From contig NC_088776.1 in the NCBI RefSeq assembly GCF_954871325.1, positions 47,262,569-47,326,568 on the forward strand: a DNA stretch of 64,000 nt, written 5' to 3'. Under the pieces are notes generated by a model. The model did not search any database. It was not told where the DNA came from and saw nothing but the letters and a program-made list of their open reading frames with translations. Of the stretch, positions 38,601-53,600 are shown piece by piece. This DNA comes from Gordionus sp. m RMFG-2023. Lineage: Eukaryota > Nematomorpha > Gordioida > Chordodea > Parachordodidae. Positions within the stretch are counted from its first letter, which is position 1, and the number at the start of each line of letters is the position of its first letter. A program made the position numbers and the translations under genes.

Positions 38601-41600
38601 AAACCCTAAAATAAATATGTATTTGATGACCACTCTATCAATCAGCAGTGGTGCATATGTATGAGACTTCAAATAAATTTCTTATAAAATTTATGGTCCC
38701 TAAAATAAATATGCATTTGATGACCACTCTATTAATCAGCAGTGGTGTATATGTATGAGACTTCAAATAAATATCTTATAAAATTTATGGTCATATCTGT
38801 AAAGGCAATAGATATTTAGTTTCTCAGAGTTTGACATATAATTTCTGTAGTTGTAAAAAATGTTTTAATCATTTTCTCAAATGAGGGACATCAACCAGTG
38901 ACAGTGTTGGAAGCTGTCAATAATAAATTCCATAGCTTGTCAGCTGTTTTTTGTGATATTGCTGGTATGTTTAGATTTTTATGTTTGGATTTGCAACCAC
39001 CTTGGTTATGCAGAGATTTATTTGTTTTTGTAGAGAATTAATTTATGTATTTGGCAATTCATTTATGAATTCACTATAGTATCTATTAATAAATATGTTG
39101 AAATTGCGATCAACAAATAAAAAAATTTAAAAGAAGTAATTAATTAAAATGCCTTTTGAGGTTTGAACTACTAACCTTTGAAGAAGATATGTTCTTCTTG
39201 TATAAGAGCATGTCGCAGTTTTCATGGCGTAGTTACTTCCATCCGTTTAATATAAAGTAAACGAAGATTATGAAAAGGTAAAAGATTCTCACTTATATCT
39301 GTCACATCAGTAGTAGGTAATGGACATTATTAAACTTAGAATTAATTTATATTATGCATAATTAAATAAAACCTGTAGGCTTTAAATCTCGTAAATATTC
39401 TCGATAGAATTTATGAAATACAAAATATGGCGGAGAATTATAAAATATGTGTAGATAGATATTTTTTTAAATAATAATATTTTTAATTAATTTACAAAAT
39501 TTTTATTTTATTTATTGCTTTTTTTAAAGTAAAAAACCAATTTTTTAAAGGATCGGTATCAAATTTTAAACAAAATGATCTCGAGCACGATCCTCAATTT
39601 AAGACAGGATCATAAATCCGGCAAAATTGCCAAATTTAGGAACAACTCTGCAGGTGCTATATAATACGCAATTTATATAACTACTACTGTTATTTAACAA
39701 AATAATAATTAAATCACGATATGGAATCATAAATAATCACTGTTTTCTGGCCCGTTAGCTGTCGAAGGACGGCAGGAAAACAAATATTCTGTTACGGTAA
39801 AGTGAATCAGGGAAAAAGATTTTTGGTCACCGTAGTATGAGCTTTTGCTTTGGTATTTTTTGTCGTTCAACTTTTTTCCTATAATAAAATTATTTTATTT
39901 TTGGCAAAAATGGAATTAACCGTTAATTAGTATGTATTTTGAATATTCAACTTATCAACTTGTCTTAACTTAAATATTTTTTTGACACTATGAATGGTAA
40001 AATATTGTAAAGCCCAAATCAGGCCTATAAAATGGGTTGATGACTTGTCTTACTCAACATACCATCATTGAGACCTATTTTTTTCCCCACTTAAAATGAA
40101 AAATTAAAGATTAATAATAATGTTGTCGAATTTGTGAGCCTAAAATAATACGTTATTGATTTTTTTCATGTGTTTTAATAAAATATTAGACAGTTGTAAT
40201 TTTATCCTTATACTAAAAAAAATTTGATTCGAGTAACGCCTGTGGCCTAGTCTGTTCAGTGAATGTATCATAATCCTATAGTTCTGGGTTCGAATCCAGC
40301 AAGGATCATGTTTTTCCTACAACTAGGTGGTTCCGAGATGATTTATAGATCGGATAAGACAACGTGATTCCGTTAATATAAAAAAATAAATGAGTTTATT
40401 GCATTTTAATAAATTTTGGAGTTGTTTAGAAAGTTGATTAACGTCATATATCATAACCCTAAAATAATAGCTGAAATTTTTTTTAATATATATTCTATTA
40501 TTATTATTTTAAAAAAATAATTATTGAAAATCAATTATATAGTGTATTTATTAATCAATTTCTGTTATTTAATTTTTAAACAATAAAAATAATTATAATA
40601 TATTAATCAATAATAAATTTTAAATAAATTTTTTTCCTACGTATTATTTTGTAGAATATTTAAAATGAATTTTAAAAACCTTTGACAAATGCTTCCACGA
40701 AAACTAATAGCGTGTATTGAACGAGGAAAAAATTGTTTAGCGTTAAATGCGCGGTCAAAAATGACAAAATGTCGCAGCATTTGACGAAAGAGAAAGGGTT
40801 ATGCGGCTTAAGGCTTACTTTGCTATCTTGATACACGTTGTTTTGTTGGAAATGAAGATTTTCATCATTTGTTTCGAATTCCTTAACCTTTTTTACAATT
40901 GTAAAATTATTTGTTATATTATAAAAGTAGCATAGCCATTTTTTTTCAAACAAACATTTTAGACGTACTTAGTGTACTTAAACTTACTTGCCCCTCATCC
41001 ACGTCAATGAGATATTTAATTAATTAAGGATGTAATAAGATTGACGGAGGAATTAAATTTTTATACTTATTTCTTCCATGCCCCTTATCAATTATTTATT
41101 TTAAATCAAATTTATATTACTTTATCAACGAAGAGCCACCCATCAGAAAAATTTCGAGTATCCTTATTCATAAGATCACGAGAGGTTCCCATATGTTCAG
41201 CATTGATAAATATTTCGCTATCCGATGTGTAAGCAACATCTTTAATATCAATTGGCGCTGATAATTGTTCTAAATGGTAAAATATAATATTTCTTAATTT
41301 TTTATAAATACCAACGTATCTACCTTCTACTATTTCTTCACCACCAATTGTTCCATTTTCATTGGCTACCTCCTTAACGTTCACGAGCGTTGCCCCGGTG
41401 CCTACCCTTTCAAGACATGCCAAAACGACGGCCCAATCTCTTGTTTTGAGGGCCGGAGCAGATGTCATAAGTTCGGAGAGCCCAAATGCGCAGGCCAGGC
41501 TGAGCCTCCTTTCGAAAAAGTCTATGTTTGTGAGCGGATTCGATAGATTGGGGGAACTATGGTGAGAGGGAAGGGCGGAAGAATGAGAACGAGCAGTGTT

Positions 41601-44600
41601 GGCTAAGGGAAATCGATTTGATAATAAAATATCTTGTGAATATCATATTAACATTTTTACAAGTATTTTGAAGTTAATAAAATTTATGAATATACACTGT
41701 GTTCCAATTGAACTGATACCCATATATGTCTTATCAATATATCTGTTAATTTTAAAATCAATTCAATAAAATTTTAAACTGCTAATTTCATAAAATATTC
41801 TATCAACACGGTCCAAAATTATGGGTATTCAATGTTGGACAAACAAAATTCGAATTTTCCAACATGTAAAAATTCATTTTTTATTTTTGATTAAACTTTA
41901 CAATTTAACAAAAACATGATAACATCAACATTTGAAATTAATTTGAGTCAAATGTGTACTAGCAATAGATTGGCTGCATCATTTTGCAGATTTACTGGTG
42001 GAGTTACTCTAAACAGCTTTTAATTCGTGAACCATATGAAATGAAGGATAGGTCCTGGGCTAGTTCCTTTTTTAAACATTTCAGCTGCAGTTACTTATGA
42101 ATGATTCAATGTACTAAAGTTTGCGAAATACCAGTTTCTCAGGATACTCGACTAATTGTTCTATAAATGTGAAGTCAATCGCCTTGGCCAAATACAAGTG
42201 TTAGCAGAATTAACATTTTCCATAGTACAAGCTGTGTGTGTTCTACCATCACCATACCGTTTTTTTGCTGATGTAGCATCTTGCAATCAGTCGATTAAAG
42301 AATGCGCGGTAGACCAATTTCTGTTTCGAAATTCCTTCAAAAACCTTTTGGCTCCATAATGTTTTTCTTTTCTTTTTTAATTAAACTCAAGTCATTTTTA
42401 AACGATTTTATTTTATTATAGTCTGCTTAATTGCAAAGTTTAATAAAAATTAATTTTTATATGTTGGAAAGATCGGATTTTGTTTGACCTACTTTGAATG
42501 TGCATAACTTTGGACCCTGTTGCTAGAATTTTATGAAATTTGAAAAAACAATGATAATTTAAATATATTGAATTACTTTTAGAATTGGCAGATTTATTGC
42601 TTAAAAAGGGGGCATCAGTTCAATTGGAACAGAGTGCATTATTATTATATTGATAAATGATTATCATTCATTATAAATCATCTTAAAGATCTTACACAAG
42701 AATAAGAATATTATCTAGTGATCTGCATCGGGCCTAATTTTTCAAGCCCGGCCCGAAATTTTTTTTAAAAAAGTTTTGCCGGCCTGGCCCGAACCCGAAA
42801 TTTATTTTAAAAAAAATTACCGGCCCGGCCAGACCCGAATTTATTTAAATATAGAAATTAATTTTTATAATTACTTAAAATAGAAGACATATGTTATATA
42901 GCGTTTAGTTTCAATAAATTAAATCAAAAATTTTTATTTTACATAAAAAATTAAATATAAAATTGATAAATTTAGATATATTTAATAAAATTTCCAAGGT
43001 CTGACCCAACCCGGCCGAAATTTTTTTAAAAATATTAGGCCCGCCCCGAATCCGATTATTTTAAATAGAATTAGGGTTCGGGCCGGGCCGGACTCGGGCC
43101 GGGTAGGGGCCTGACCTAACTTTGCAGATCTCTAATTAATACCATTATCAAATTATACATTAGATGAAATTTCGAGATTAATTCTTAACTTCAAGTTCTA
43201 ACTCCTATCTTTATCTAATCTAAAAATTAATGATTCCATGATGCCTTAGAAAAAGGTATCTTTAAAGAAATATAATAAATGTAATTTAAAGTGATTTTAA
43301 ATAAAAGAGATTGAAGGCGATAATTTTACTAAATAGTTAAAAATCAATAATAAAAAAGTTTTTTAAAATTTTAAAGAAAATATTTTGAATAAATTTTACA
43401 TTACCAAATGACTATCATTAATATTTTCATTTAAACCAAACTGTTAATAAATAAATTCGAATTGCATCTATATAAGCATTCATTTACCTTCCGAAAAAAG
43501 AAGTAAAATTCTGAGAGAACCAATTACTCTTGAAACTATATTTGCCTTTCTAGCCAGTCGTGTAGCTATTCTCAAGAGTCCGATTACCGCCCGCTCCAAG
43601 AAAAACTCAGAAAAGGTCACATTAGGAGTTTGCGTTACTTGGCGCCTTTTTTTAAAAAAATATAACATTATTTATTTATTTAAAAAAACCAATGCAATTT
43701 GAGCTAATATTATAAATATTTGGAATTTAAATAAATATAATTTATAGTCTTAAAATAGATGAAACCTTTTGGAATTGACGAAAGAAGACGGTCTTTTGCG
43801 ACTGTTGGTACCGGATACTGTATGAAGATTACTACCATTACCGGGATTCAAACCCAAGTTAGTAAATTTTCCATTATTACTTTCACTAAGACATATTGGC
43901 GCTACTGAGGGTATATGGGAAGCGGTATCGGGAGAGGATGGAGAGATTGATTTATGGGATTTGTTAAATTTAGAGGACGACTTGTAAAAAGAAGGTTGAG
44001 AATGGATATTATTCTTATTAGTTACCGATATATGTTGCTTCAAAGTGGAATAATGACAATAGAGGGAAGAATTAGGGGATGAATGTGAGGTGGAACGATT
44101 GACGATTATCTCGTAGAAATAGGAACGAATGGAAGGCCATATAAGGTGAACTCTATCCCTAATGTTTGTTTTGAAGTTTAAAAAACAGAAAATTTCCTAA
44201 AGATGTTAAGAAATAAAATTGGCAGATTCAAGCTAAGTACTAATTGTATTATGAAAATTACAGTTTGCTTGACCCTGCAAAGAAGTAAAAATAAATTAAT
44301 AACCGATTTTGGATGATGATACCAACTAGGAGCTCCAAATTAAAAACTAGATAATCCTCGGAAACGGGTTCATTCGCGGCATGAGGAGTATTTATCCTAT
44401 TTCTAAACGCGATGGACAAGTTATCGTTGGAAGGAATATTGGTTGATCCAAAGGGAGAAGGTAATGTATCATAATTTTCTGTACGGTCTTTATCGGGACT
44501 CATAATGAGGTCAGGTCTATTTTTAAGATGGAAATCAGAAGGTTCCTGCTCATAAGTGTATTGGTCTGAGGAGGATGTGCTGTACATGAGAGTCTGTGGT

Positions 44601-47600
44601 ATTTTTTGTGTGGATGGGGGTGGTGTAACCGGGGATATAAAAAATTATTAAGAATAATATCTTGGCTGTAATAATTTTACTAAAAAAATATAAAAACTAA
44701 GGCTGCAGAGAGAGATCTCAACATACGTTGCGTCTTTTATTTATAGAGCGAGACACATCCCAATGATGCTATGTCGAGACGCGTACCATTATGCTACATC
44801 TTGTATGGGACACGCCCTATGGATTAAAAAAGGTTTAAAACTTGTGCGCAACTCTTATATTTAACATTAATTATAATAATTTTAAGTTCTAAATATTGAC
44901 GATCTCTCTAAGTCGAAGCAACCAAAACGTAACCTCCATTGAGTTGTAGGTAACTGTTTAAAGATAAATTTATTTAAAATTCTAACCTTTAAAAGCTCTC
45001 TAAGACTTTCGGTCTTCAAAAACTTACTATCCAGCACCAAGTCTCCAGGTCGGCACTCCGTTTCGATGCAAAGCTTGGCGGAGTCTATAGCAGTCTTATC
45101 CCTCGCCGACATCTCTTTGCCATTATTCAATAAACGAAGCTCCGTTTCATAATCGGTAGAAATGTTTACGGTGTTAGAAGTGGCGGACGTGAGGTAGGAA
45201 TAAAAGGAACTGAATAAGCCAGTTCCGGTATTAGGCTGGGTGGAAAAAGTGGATGAGTGTTCCGAAAAGGAGTTTAAAAGTCTGAGCCGGCGACGAGAGG
45301 CAGAAAGTAAAGGGGTCTTGCCATTAGGAGCTAAGTGGTCTTCAAGCTGGAATGATATTTTATGTAATAAATATTTAACGGAGCACAAATTTAAACTATT
45401 TTATTAGGTGGAATATCGTTTAGTAATCGAATATGATCGTGCAAACATATTTATGATTGTTATAGCATATTTATAAATTTAACAGTATAAATTATAAGTG
45501 GCCAAAATAATAATATATTTAATGAACATACTTTTAATGATGCATAATTATACCTCCATAAGGTCATCCGGGAGAAGGCCTAATTTGAGCAAGTTAAACA
45601 TAAGATCGATAAAATATTTCCAACCCTCTTTCAGAATATCCCCATGATACCGAACGAACAAAAAGCAAGTCTTTAACGCTGTAAGGGATTTGTAAGAATT
45701 CCCCAACAAGACCGGAATATTTTCTGGGTTCTTATAATAATAAATAAAGGGATTAAATATTGAATAAATTAATCAAAAGGCTTATCCTTTTTACTTTATA
45801 AACTTTTTAATGATTTTGGAAAATCAATGTATATAGATAGTACTTCGTTAGTGTTCGTGATATTGGTGAATTTGAAAAGTGTGATAATCAATTTGTCCAT
45901 AACATCCGACAATTCAAAGTGATTCGCAATAGACGCACATTTTCTAAATTTATAAAAAAAATTAAGTTAAAAAAAGAAGTCAATCAACGATATAAATTTC
46001 ATACAACTTACAAAATTTTAAAATTAAGCGCACAGAAAATTTTAATTGAAAAATCACTTATATATAGTGTTGTTAAAAGACTTATTTTGAACCGATTTTC
46101 TAAAACGGCTAACTCAATGTTTTAGCCAGAAAAATTACGCCTAAGCCTCGAGATTTCGTTAATATATGTCTAGACCTTTGTTCCTTCTATGAGCAAAATC
46201 TTTAGGCTTGCATAATATTTTTCTGGATGGAATATTGAGTTAGCCGTTTTAAAAATCGGCTCAAAACGAGCTGTTTAACAACACTACTTATATATTAAAA
46301 ATAAATATTATTCTTATTCGTTACATTTAACTGTGCAAGTTTATATTTTATTTTTATATATTAGAAACATAAATTAATCTAAATATTAGATGACATTTAT
46401 AAGTTTTTAATTTACCATTTTTTTAAAAAAAAAAGATTATATATTTTTGGGGGTTTTGAATTTTATTAATTCATAAATAGTTATTTATGCACCTGAAAAA
46501 GTTTAGCCCTATTTAAAAGAATTTCCAAGTATTAATTTTAAAAACGTCAAGCTTTTTATAAATTAAATCACAGGGAGCAAAAATTATTCACTTTAAAAAA
46601 AATGCACCTTTGTGTTATTATTTAATGTTAGCATTAATTATATCGCTTGCAAAATTAAAATCCTCATGCAACCAATAAAAAAAAATCAAGAAATCAAAGA
46701 CTACTAAATTAGTTACTTTTTATGTATACATGGAAATAGTATTTGAAGAGGTTCGGTGCTATCCGATCTTTTCTAAGACAGGACTGTCAGACTGTTAAGT
46801 CGGGTGGGACCAGACCATAGAACCCGTCCAGTCCCATCTAATATAAGCTATTCACGATAAAGTTAATGTTCCTATATACTAATTTCATCAAGGCGATTGT
46901 TGATAAGAAAAAATATTTATTTTTACACTTCTCTTCTTTATTTGTTGATGCTTAGTAAATTAAAGCATAATAAAACGAAGACCAGGAAGGAGCTAATAAA
47001 ACAATCTTTCTCTCATAAATAACTAATGACATACCTATTATAATAAGAAACACATATTAAATTTATGATAAAATGCCAAAAAAGCTATGGCTTCCATAAA
47101 ATATTACAAAAAAATCTAAATCAAATCTCCATTCTCTTATCTCATAGATAAAAACGCAAGAGAACAAGATATATAATAATTATAAAAAATCATACAAAGG
47201 AAATCAATAGCTAGCAATTAGAGAGTAGTAGAATACAGAGAGTAATTATATCATTATCAACTTAAATTTTATATTTTACAATAGTTAAATGGCATTAATT
47301 AATATTTTAAATATTGAGCTAATATAATAAATTTTTTATATGATCTTAATCGATCTTTGGTCAGCCCGGACTGGACCGAACGCTGGACCCGTTAGTCAGA
47401 AAAAACCGGACCGAACTATAAATTTAAATATATTATCCGCATAAATATGAATAGTGCATTATTCGTTCGTTTCTGAATAGCGCCTACTTTACAGTACTAT
47501 AGTAATATAATATGAGAAAAACTTAAAAGCCCCCATTATCTTATTGATAATATTTTCGTCCTTCGTCTTATCGAATATGTAGGAAGAAGCGGCTAGAACG

Positions 47601-50600
47601 GGTCCCCATAAAATATCAAATATTTCGGAATCGCATGTGGTTGATTGAGAATCCAAATAATGAATAGGGGTTGTTTCACTTCGCCTTAAAAGTATCTAAA
47701 TTCGAATTTTTTTTTATTAAAAAAAGGAAATTATAAATAATGGATAGCGATAGCAATAGCAGTGGCATATTTGTTAAAATTACATTTTAAAGACGTAATT
47801 GGGCTTAATTAAAATTAGTATTGTTGTTTCTTTCTCTCACTTTCTTCCTTTTTATTCTGAAAAAAAATTATTTATCACAATTAGACATCAATATAAGTAA
47901 AAAAATATTAGCGACTAGATTTTTAAAAATGGCTTACTCAATATTTTAGCCATACGCAACCCTGCAGATTTTGGTCATAGGTGGCTGAAAGGTTTGGACA
48001 TCTATAAACGAAATCTCAAATTTGCGTAATATTTTTTATCTAAAATAGTGGATTAGTCGTTTTTAAAAATCGATTCGTTTAACAATACTAATAATAGCCT
48101 ATTGTTAATTCGTCCGAACTATAGTTGGGCAATGGTTAAATGTTGGCTAATTAGGCTCAATCTTCGGGAGCTTGCCGGAGAAAATCCGTTAACATTAAAA
48201 AGTTTTAATTTATATTAGCTTCCTATCTTTTTAAGAAAAACCCCGAGGCCGAAGTCATAGTTTTCGGCCAAAAATTGGCCTAAACGTCTGAACTCATTTA
48301 TGTTCTCTCTATTTTCTCAAGCCTATGCCAGTGATACGATATATAAATCAATTTTTTTTTAAAAAAAACTTTCCACAGGTAGTTTTCTTTGACAATTCCG
48401 GTTTGTTCGGCCGGCATTATAATCTCATCTGATTTTATAGCCTCGTAGACCTCCCTTAACATCTCTTTGTCGAAATCTTTACCATTGTTGACTTTGGAGA
48501 GATTTTTGATAAAATCCTAATTGAATATGAATTGATTATTAATAATAATTTTTTATTTAGCAAACAGAATATTATTTTTTTTACTAAAGTTAACTCAAAA
48601 TTGTTTAAAAACCTCAGAATTCATGGGGTTCATTTGTTTCTTAACGATTTGATGATGTTGATCGACATTAAGCATTATGACAGCGTATGCTAAAGCGAAA
48701 GCTCCATCTTCATTCGCAAATGGTTCGCCATTACTCACCTTGGGAATTTTGTAGTATTCAGAATTATATGATATTAGTTGTAAATGACTAATTTATTGCA
48801 TTTGTAATTACTGATACACTATTAATTGCATATAAATTCCATAAAACGATCATTTAAAAATTAGATTTCTTTGGCAAATAAAGGGGTAATACTTTTTTGA
48901 AAGAACGTGGACCCCAAATTCCCTTTCACGTAAATACATTTTCAACAGTTATATTAATTGTGGGGGAAAATCACATTGCTCGTTATAATAAAAATGTAAT
49001 TTTAATTTAAATCGCAACATGATTAAAATCTCATAAAATTGATTAAATATTTTTTTTAAAAAACGTAATTGTTAACACACATGCCAATGGTGAGCGAAAT
49101 TTTCTAACATGAGTGAAATGAGCGGGGCTTCACCGGGCAGTCGAAATGCTTCCAAATACATTCTCAGTGCCTCATCAATACGAGTATTCGCAAAATCGAA
49201 CGAACTTAAAGGCAAATAATGTAAATATAACAAATAAAAATTTTTATTAAAATACCTTCTTTTTTTCATTTATTTACATTCCTTTTTCCCTTCTCCGTTT
49301 TCTCTTTATTTCTTTTAATTCTTTTTATAATTTAAATGTTTAATTTAATGTTTTTATAAACTTGGCTAAAGCGCAAGAAAAATTTACTAAAACCATGTAA
49401 AAACATTAGTTCTTATTAAAGATTAAGATGCCTATTACCCTTAATTACTAAACCATTTATAACAAGTCCTTTTTAAAGTTAACATTATTCATAAAAAAAA
49501 ACGTCTCCAAAAAAAATATTTATATGCCCCAAGTCACTCACTAAACAAAAGCTTTCAGGGTTTCCAGGTTTTTGCGGTTACTAAGATATTCTCCCACCAT
49601 CTTTTTATCCAGAGCGGGATTCTCTCTCAAGAAACGGGCGATTTGACTTTCCTCGTTGACGCTTTCGTTGAAAAATGCGTTTTCTCTCAAATATTGGATA
49701 CCCTTGGAAGGTTTTGAGTTGAACTTTTCGGTGCCGGCTATTAAAATCTAATATATCCAAGAAATAGATTTATTTTATTTCCAAACTTTTATCCAACAGA
49801 CTATTCACATAAAAACCAAACTTTGTATGATTTTTATTTGCATACCAGAAAAATCATATCAAAATTTTGTTAAGCTATATAATTTTTTTTTAAAAAGAAC
49901 CTTTTTCTTGTTCTTAATGCATTGTAAGGGACTAAAATCGCGCGTTTGTACCATATCCACGTAATCGACCGCTTCGTTAGTCTCATAATTCGAATCCAGG
50001 ATATCATCTTCGGAAGGTATTTTTGAAGAATCGCTGCTAGTATAATATTCCTTGCCGCCATCTTCTCTCGATTTGACGTCATAATTTACTGTCTCGCCGG
50101 TTGGCAATGCCTTGCTGTCATTGTCTCCCACGTTGAGCGGCGAATGGGGGTGTCCATTAACGACCGATAATAACTCCTTGCACCTGAACGATATATCGTC
50201 AATTATGGCGAATAAGGCTTCCAGGGAAAGGATATGGATACTGTATATGCCCGTTATAGGAAATGCGTTCTTTTGGCGAGCGCAGGAGCCGTAAATGGAA
50301 ATACACGTGAAAATAAAATCATGAATAAAAATCAACTTAACACTTCAAACTTTGAGGTGAGTAATTTTAAATCGACCAGAAGTTAACCTTAAAAGAATAT
50401 TATAGTTGATAATCAATGTATCTACAAGAATAATAAAAAACCGCATACAAATAAAAAATAGAATAATTAAGGGGTTATTTTTTTAAAAAAAAAAAATCTT
50501 TTAAAACTTTGGATAAAAATTTGGTGCAATCCTCTAATATATCACTGCCGTATATGTCACAATCGTAGTTAAGATAAAGTTCGGAGGAAAAATTGGGTAT

Positions 50601-53600
50601 TTTGAAAAATTGAACGAGTATATCCAAAATGTATTCCTTCTTTTGGTACAGCACGCCCTCCAGGCTTATAATTTCCAAGATTTTTCCGAAAAACATCTTT
50701 TAAGGGATAAAAAAAGAGTATGCAATAATATAGTAATTTCTTTATATAAATTTTATCTTCATTACTATGTGACTAAGAAAAATTACATATGATTCAACAG
50801 TTTTCCCATTTTTCTAATTATTGATCAACTCAAAATATGAATATAGATCATTTAAATATTCAAGAGGTAATTAAACAAAATAAATTTTCTTAGTTACACC
50901 CTTCCCCCATAAATATCATGAAATAAGAATGAATTGGAACAGCCCTTTTTAGATTTATCAAATTTCCATTAACTTCTGAAGAAATATGATTATAATAAAT
51001 TTATTGGTAATATTACAGAGTATAGTATATATATATTATATATATCTCGTTTGTCAAAATAGGATAGTTGTTTTATTTATATTATTATATTTTATGGGAT
51101 AGGCGGAATACATTTAATGTCTATACAACTTTGGCAGATAAACGGATTCTATTAACAACATTGTTAAAAAAGAAAGGTAATGATTTATCATTGAGAAAGG
51201 GTTTACAATTTATTTAATAAATATAAAAAATAATAATATAGTTTTACTTCCATTTGATATTTCAAATGCCTCCTGGATGATCTGAATAAAAAGAATGCGA
51301 GCCTAAGAGTTGAAGCGATTATTGTTATTTTTTCCGATTTTAGAAGCTAGTTTTTTTGTAGGACAAATATAAAAGGAAATATAATCCCAGGATAAAAATA
51401 AGAATTAAGTGTTGTTATTTGATAAACTCTAAATAATTAAACGAAGGTGGTAAAGAATGACATTAAAGGATTCTCTGTGCTCGGATCAAAAAAAAACTAA
51501 GATATTTCATAAACATAATTTTTTTTTAGCAAAAACAAGCTTACAAAAAAATATATTTTTTTGTTTATGAATTTCATTAATTTTTTTTGTTTATGAATTT
51601 CATTAATAAAGTATTATTTATTTCATATTCAAATCTTCGTATTTGTTAACAGAGGAATGGAAAGCATGTTAAATCGAAAGTTATATATATTTAACATAAA
51701 GTCCGAAATTAAACATTTAATAAAAATCATTATAAGCGCCGAGGGAAAATATAAGAATTAGGTGTTATTCCTTAAAAAAAATATTTAGAAAACAAATATA
51801 ATTAAAAATTTTGTCGAAATCCAAGTCCAGCCTTGTCCGAGAGAATGTCTGTTATAATATGATCCGGTTGTAGTATTTAGCTTATATATTTTTTAAAAAA
51901 TATATACTTTCGATTCGCGCTTTACATTGGTTATTGTTATCATCTGGTTATGTAAATTGTAAGGTTTAAGTAATAACAAATATGAATAAAATTGCAAAAA
52001 TGACTTAAAATATATATTATTAAATTAACAAATGAAGCCTGAAATTTTATTAAACATTTAATATATATGCTATACTATCAGTAAAAATTCTAATTAAAAA
52101 AAAATATGGTTAAATATTTTTGAGCTGGGTTCCCAAGAAGGAACAATAATAGTATTTTTACAGGTTTTTTATTGGCATTTTTGGCCGTGAAAAGTAAAGA
52201 TATATATACATCTTTTTTATATTTTTTTTCTTGTTGACTGTTAACACTCAAAATTTATTTGGACAGGGCCCTTGTGGCGATACGCAAGAGAGTTAAAAAG
52301 GAGAAAATTAAAGGAGCACTGAACAAGACGAAGAAGATAAATGATGATAAATATTTCTTTTACTTCAATCAAATTGCGGCATAACTTATCCCTGACCAAT
52401 CTAAGTATAAATACGTTTTCCATCAATAATTCAGCCTTGGTTTCGAAAGCAATGGTCAACAAATTTAGAGAATATACGATTTTTATATCGCTATTAACGT
52501 TATGCTGCCTATGAATGTAATATTTTTAAAAAAATTCAAAAGGTAGCTATAAAATATTCGATTATTTTTAATTAATTTGTTTTAAAATGTTTAAATAATT
52601 TTGTTTGCACTTTTAAAACTTTTATTTTTTTAAGGTTTAACAAAAGGTAGTATTATAAATAAAAAGGAATTTAATCATCTTTCTTGCTTTCCTCTTTTCT
52701 TCCTTCTTTTCATTTATTCTCCCTTTAGATGTTAATCAACAAATCATAGTGTGTGTTAAAACTTTTCGGATTGCAATGTGGGAGACGTCAAGTTAACGAT
52801 AAATCTTATGAGTTCATTGACGCTAGCATAACCATACATTTTGCAGCGAAGAGTATCGGCGTCTTTATTATCTGCAGCCTTTTCGGACTCTTCATAAAAT
52901 TGGTATTAAAAAAATATAATTTATCTAAAAAAATAAATTAAATTTAAAAAATACTAAAATAACCGATAATACTTTTTAAAATTATTAATTTTTAATATAT
53001 TTTTTTTAACATTGGTTTAATAAAAAAAATTTATACCCTTCTTTAAAAGGAAATAAATGATTAGTCGAGCTTTTTAATGATTTATTTTAACTTAATTACT
53101 AGTAAATAAGTGTATTATATATAATACCAGATGTGGTTAATTTGATCATCCCTTTATCTCTGATGTGCTCATCCGACTGTTCGCTAGGCTCAGAATTATT
53201 ATTAGAATAATAGGAAGTAATTTCTTCGTCGTAAGCACTGTCAGATATCTTATCAATATAAACCTTTTTTTGAAAAATAGTAGAGAGGGAGGAGAAGGGG
53301 AGGGGGAGAGAATAAAATATTTGTAAATCATTCTTTAATAATTTATTTTCCTTTTCTTTCCATTTATTTCTTCGAGAAACCAGAAAGTTATATAATGATT
53401 CCAGTGAGCAGGATTAAGAAAAATAAAATTTCAAAAGAATTTATTAAAATAAATTAAATGTTTTTATAATAAACTTGTCTATGATTTCTACTTATATCAT
53501 CCTTATTTGCGGATACGCAATTACCATCTATAAATTCGCGCGTCTTGATATTTATATTAATATAAGAAAAAAGGAAAAGGAAGAATTTATATTTCATTTT

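Noticed and set aside
40236-40307. tRNA gene
   Set aside because: A and B boxes are present but the acceptor halves do not pair and the T-stem is imperfect; a tRNA-derived SINE relic fits better.
41362-41565. Plus-strand 67-codon frame
   Set aside because: Antisense to the long GBF1 exon 41602-41121.
52753-52941. Plus-strand 62-codon frame
   Set aside because: It is the antisense shadow of GBF1 exon 52889-52763, whose minus-strand frame reads [19 protein letters not shown].
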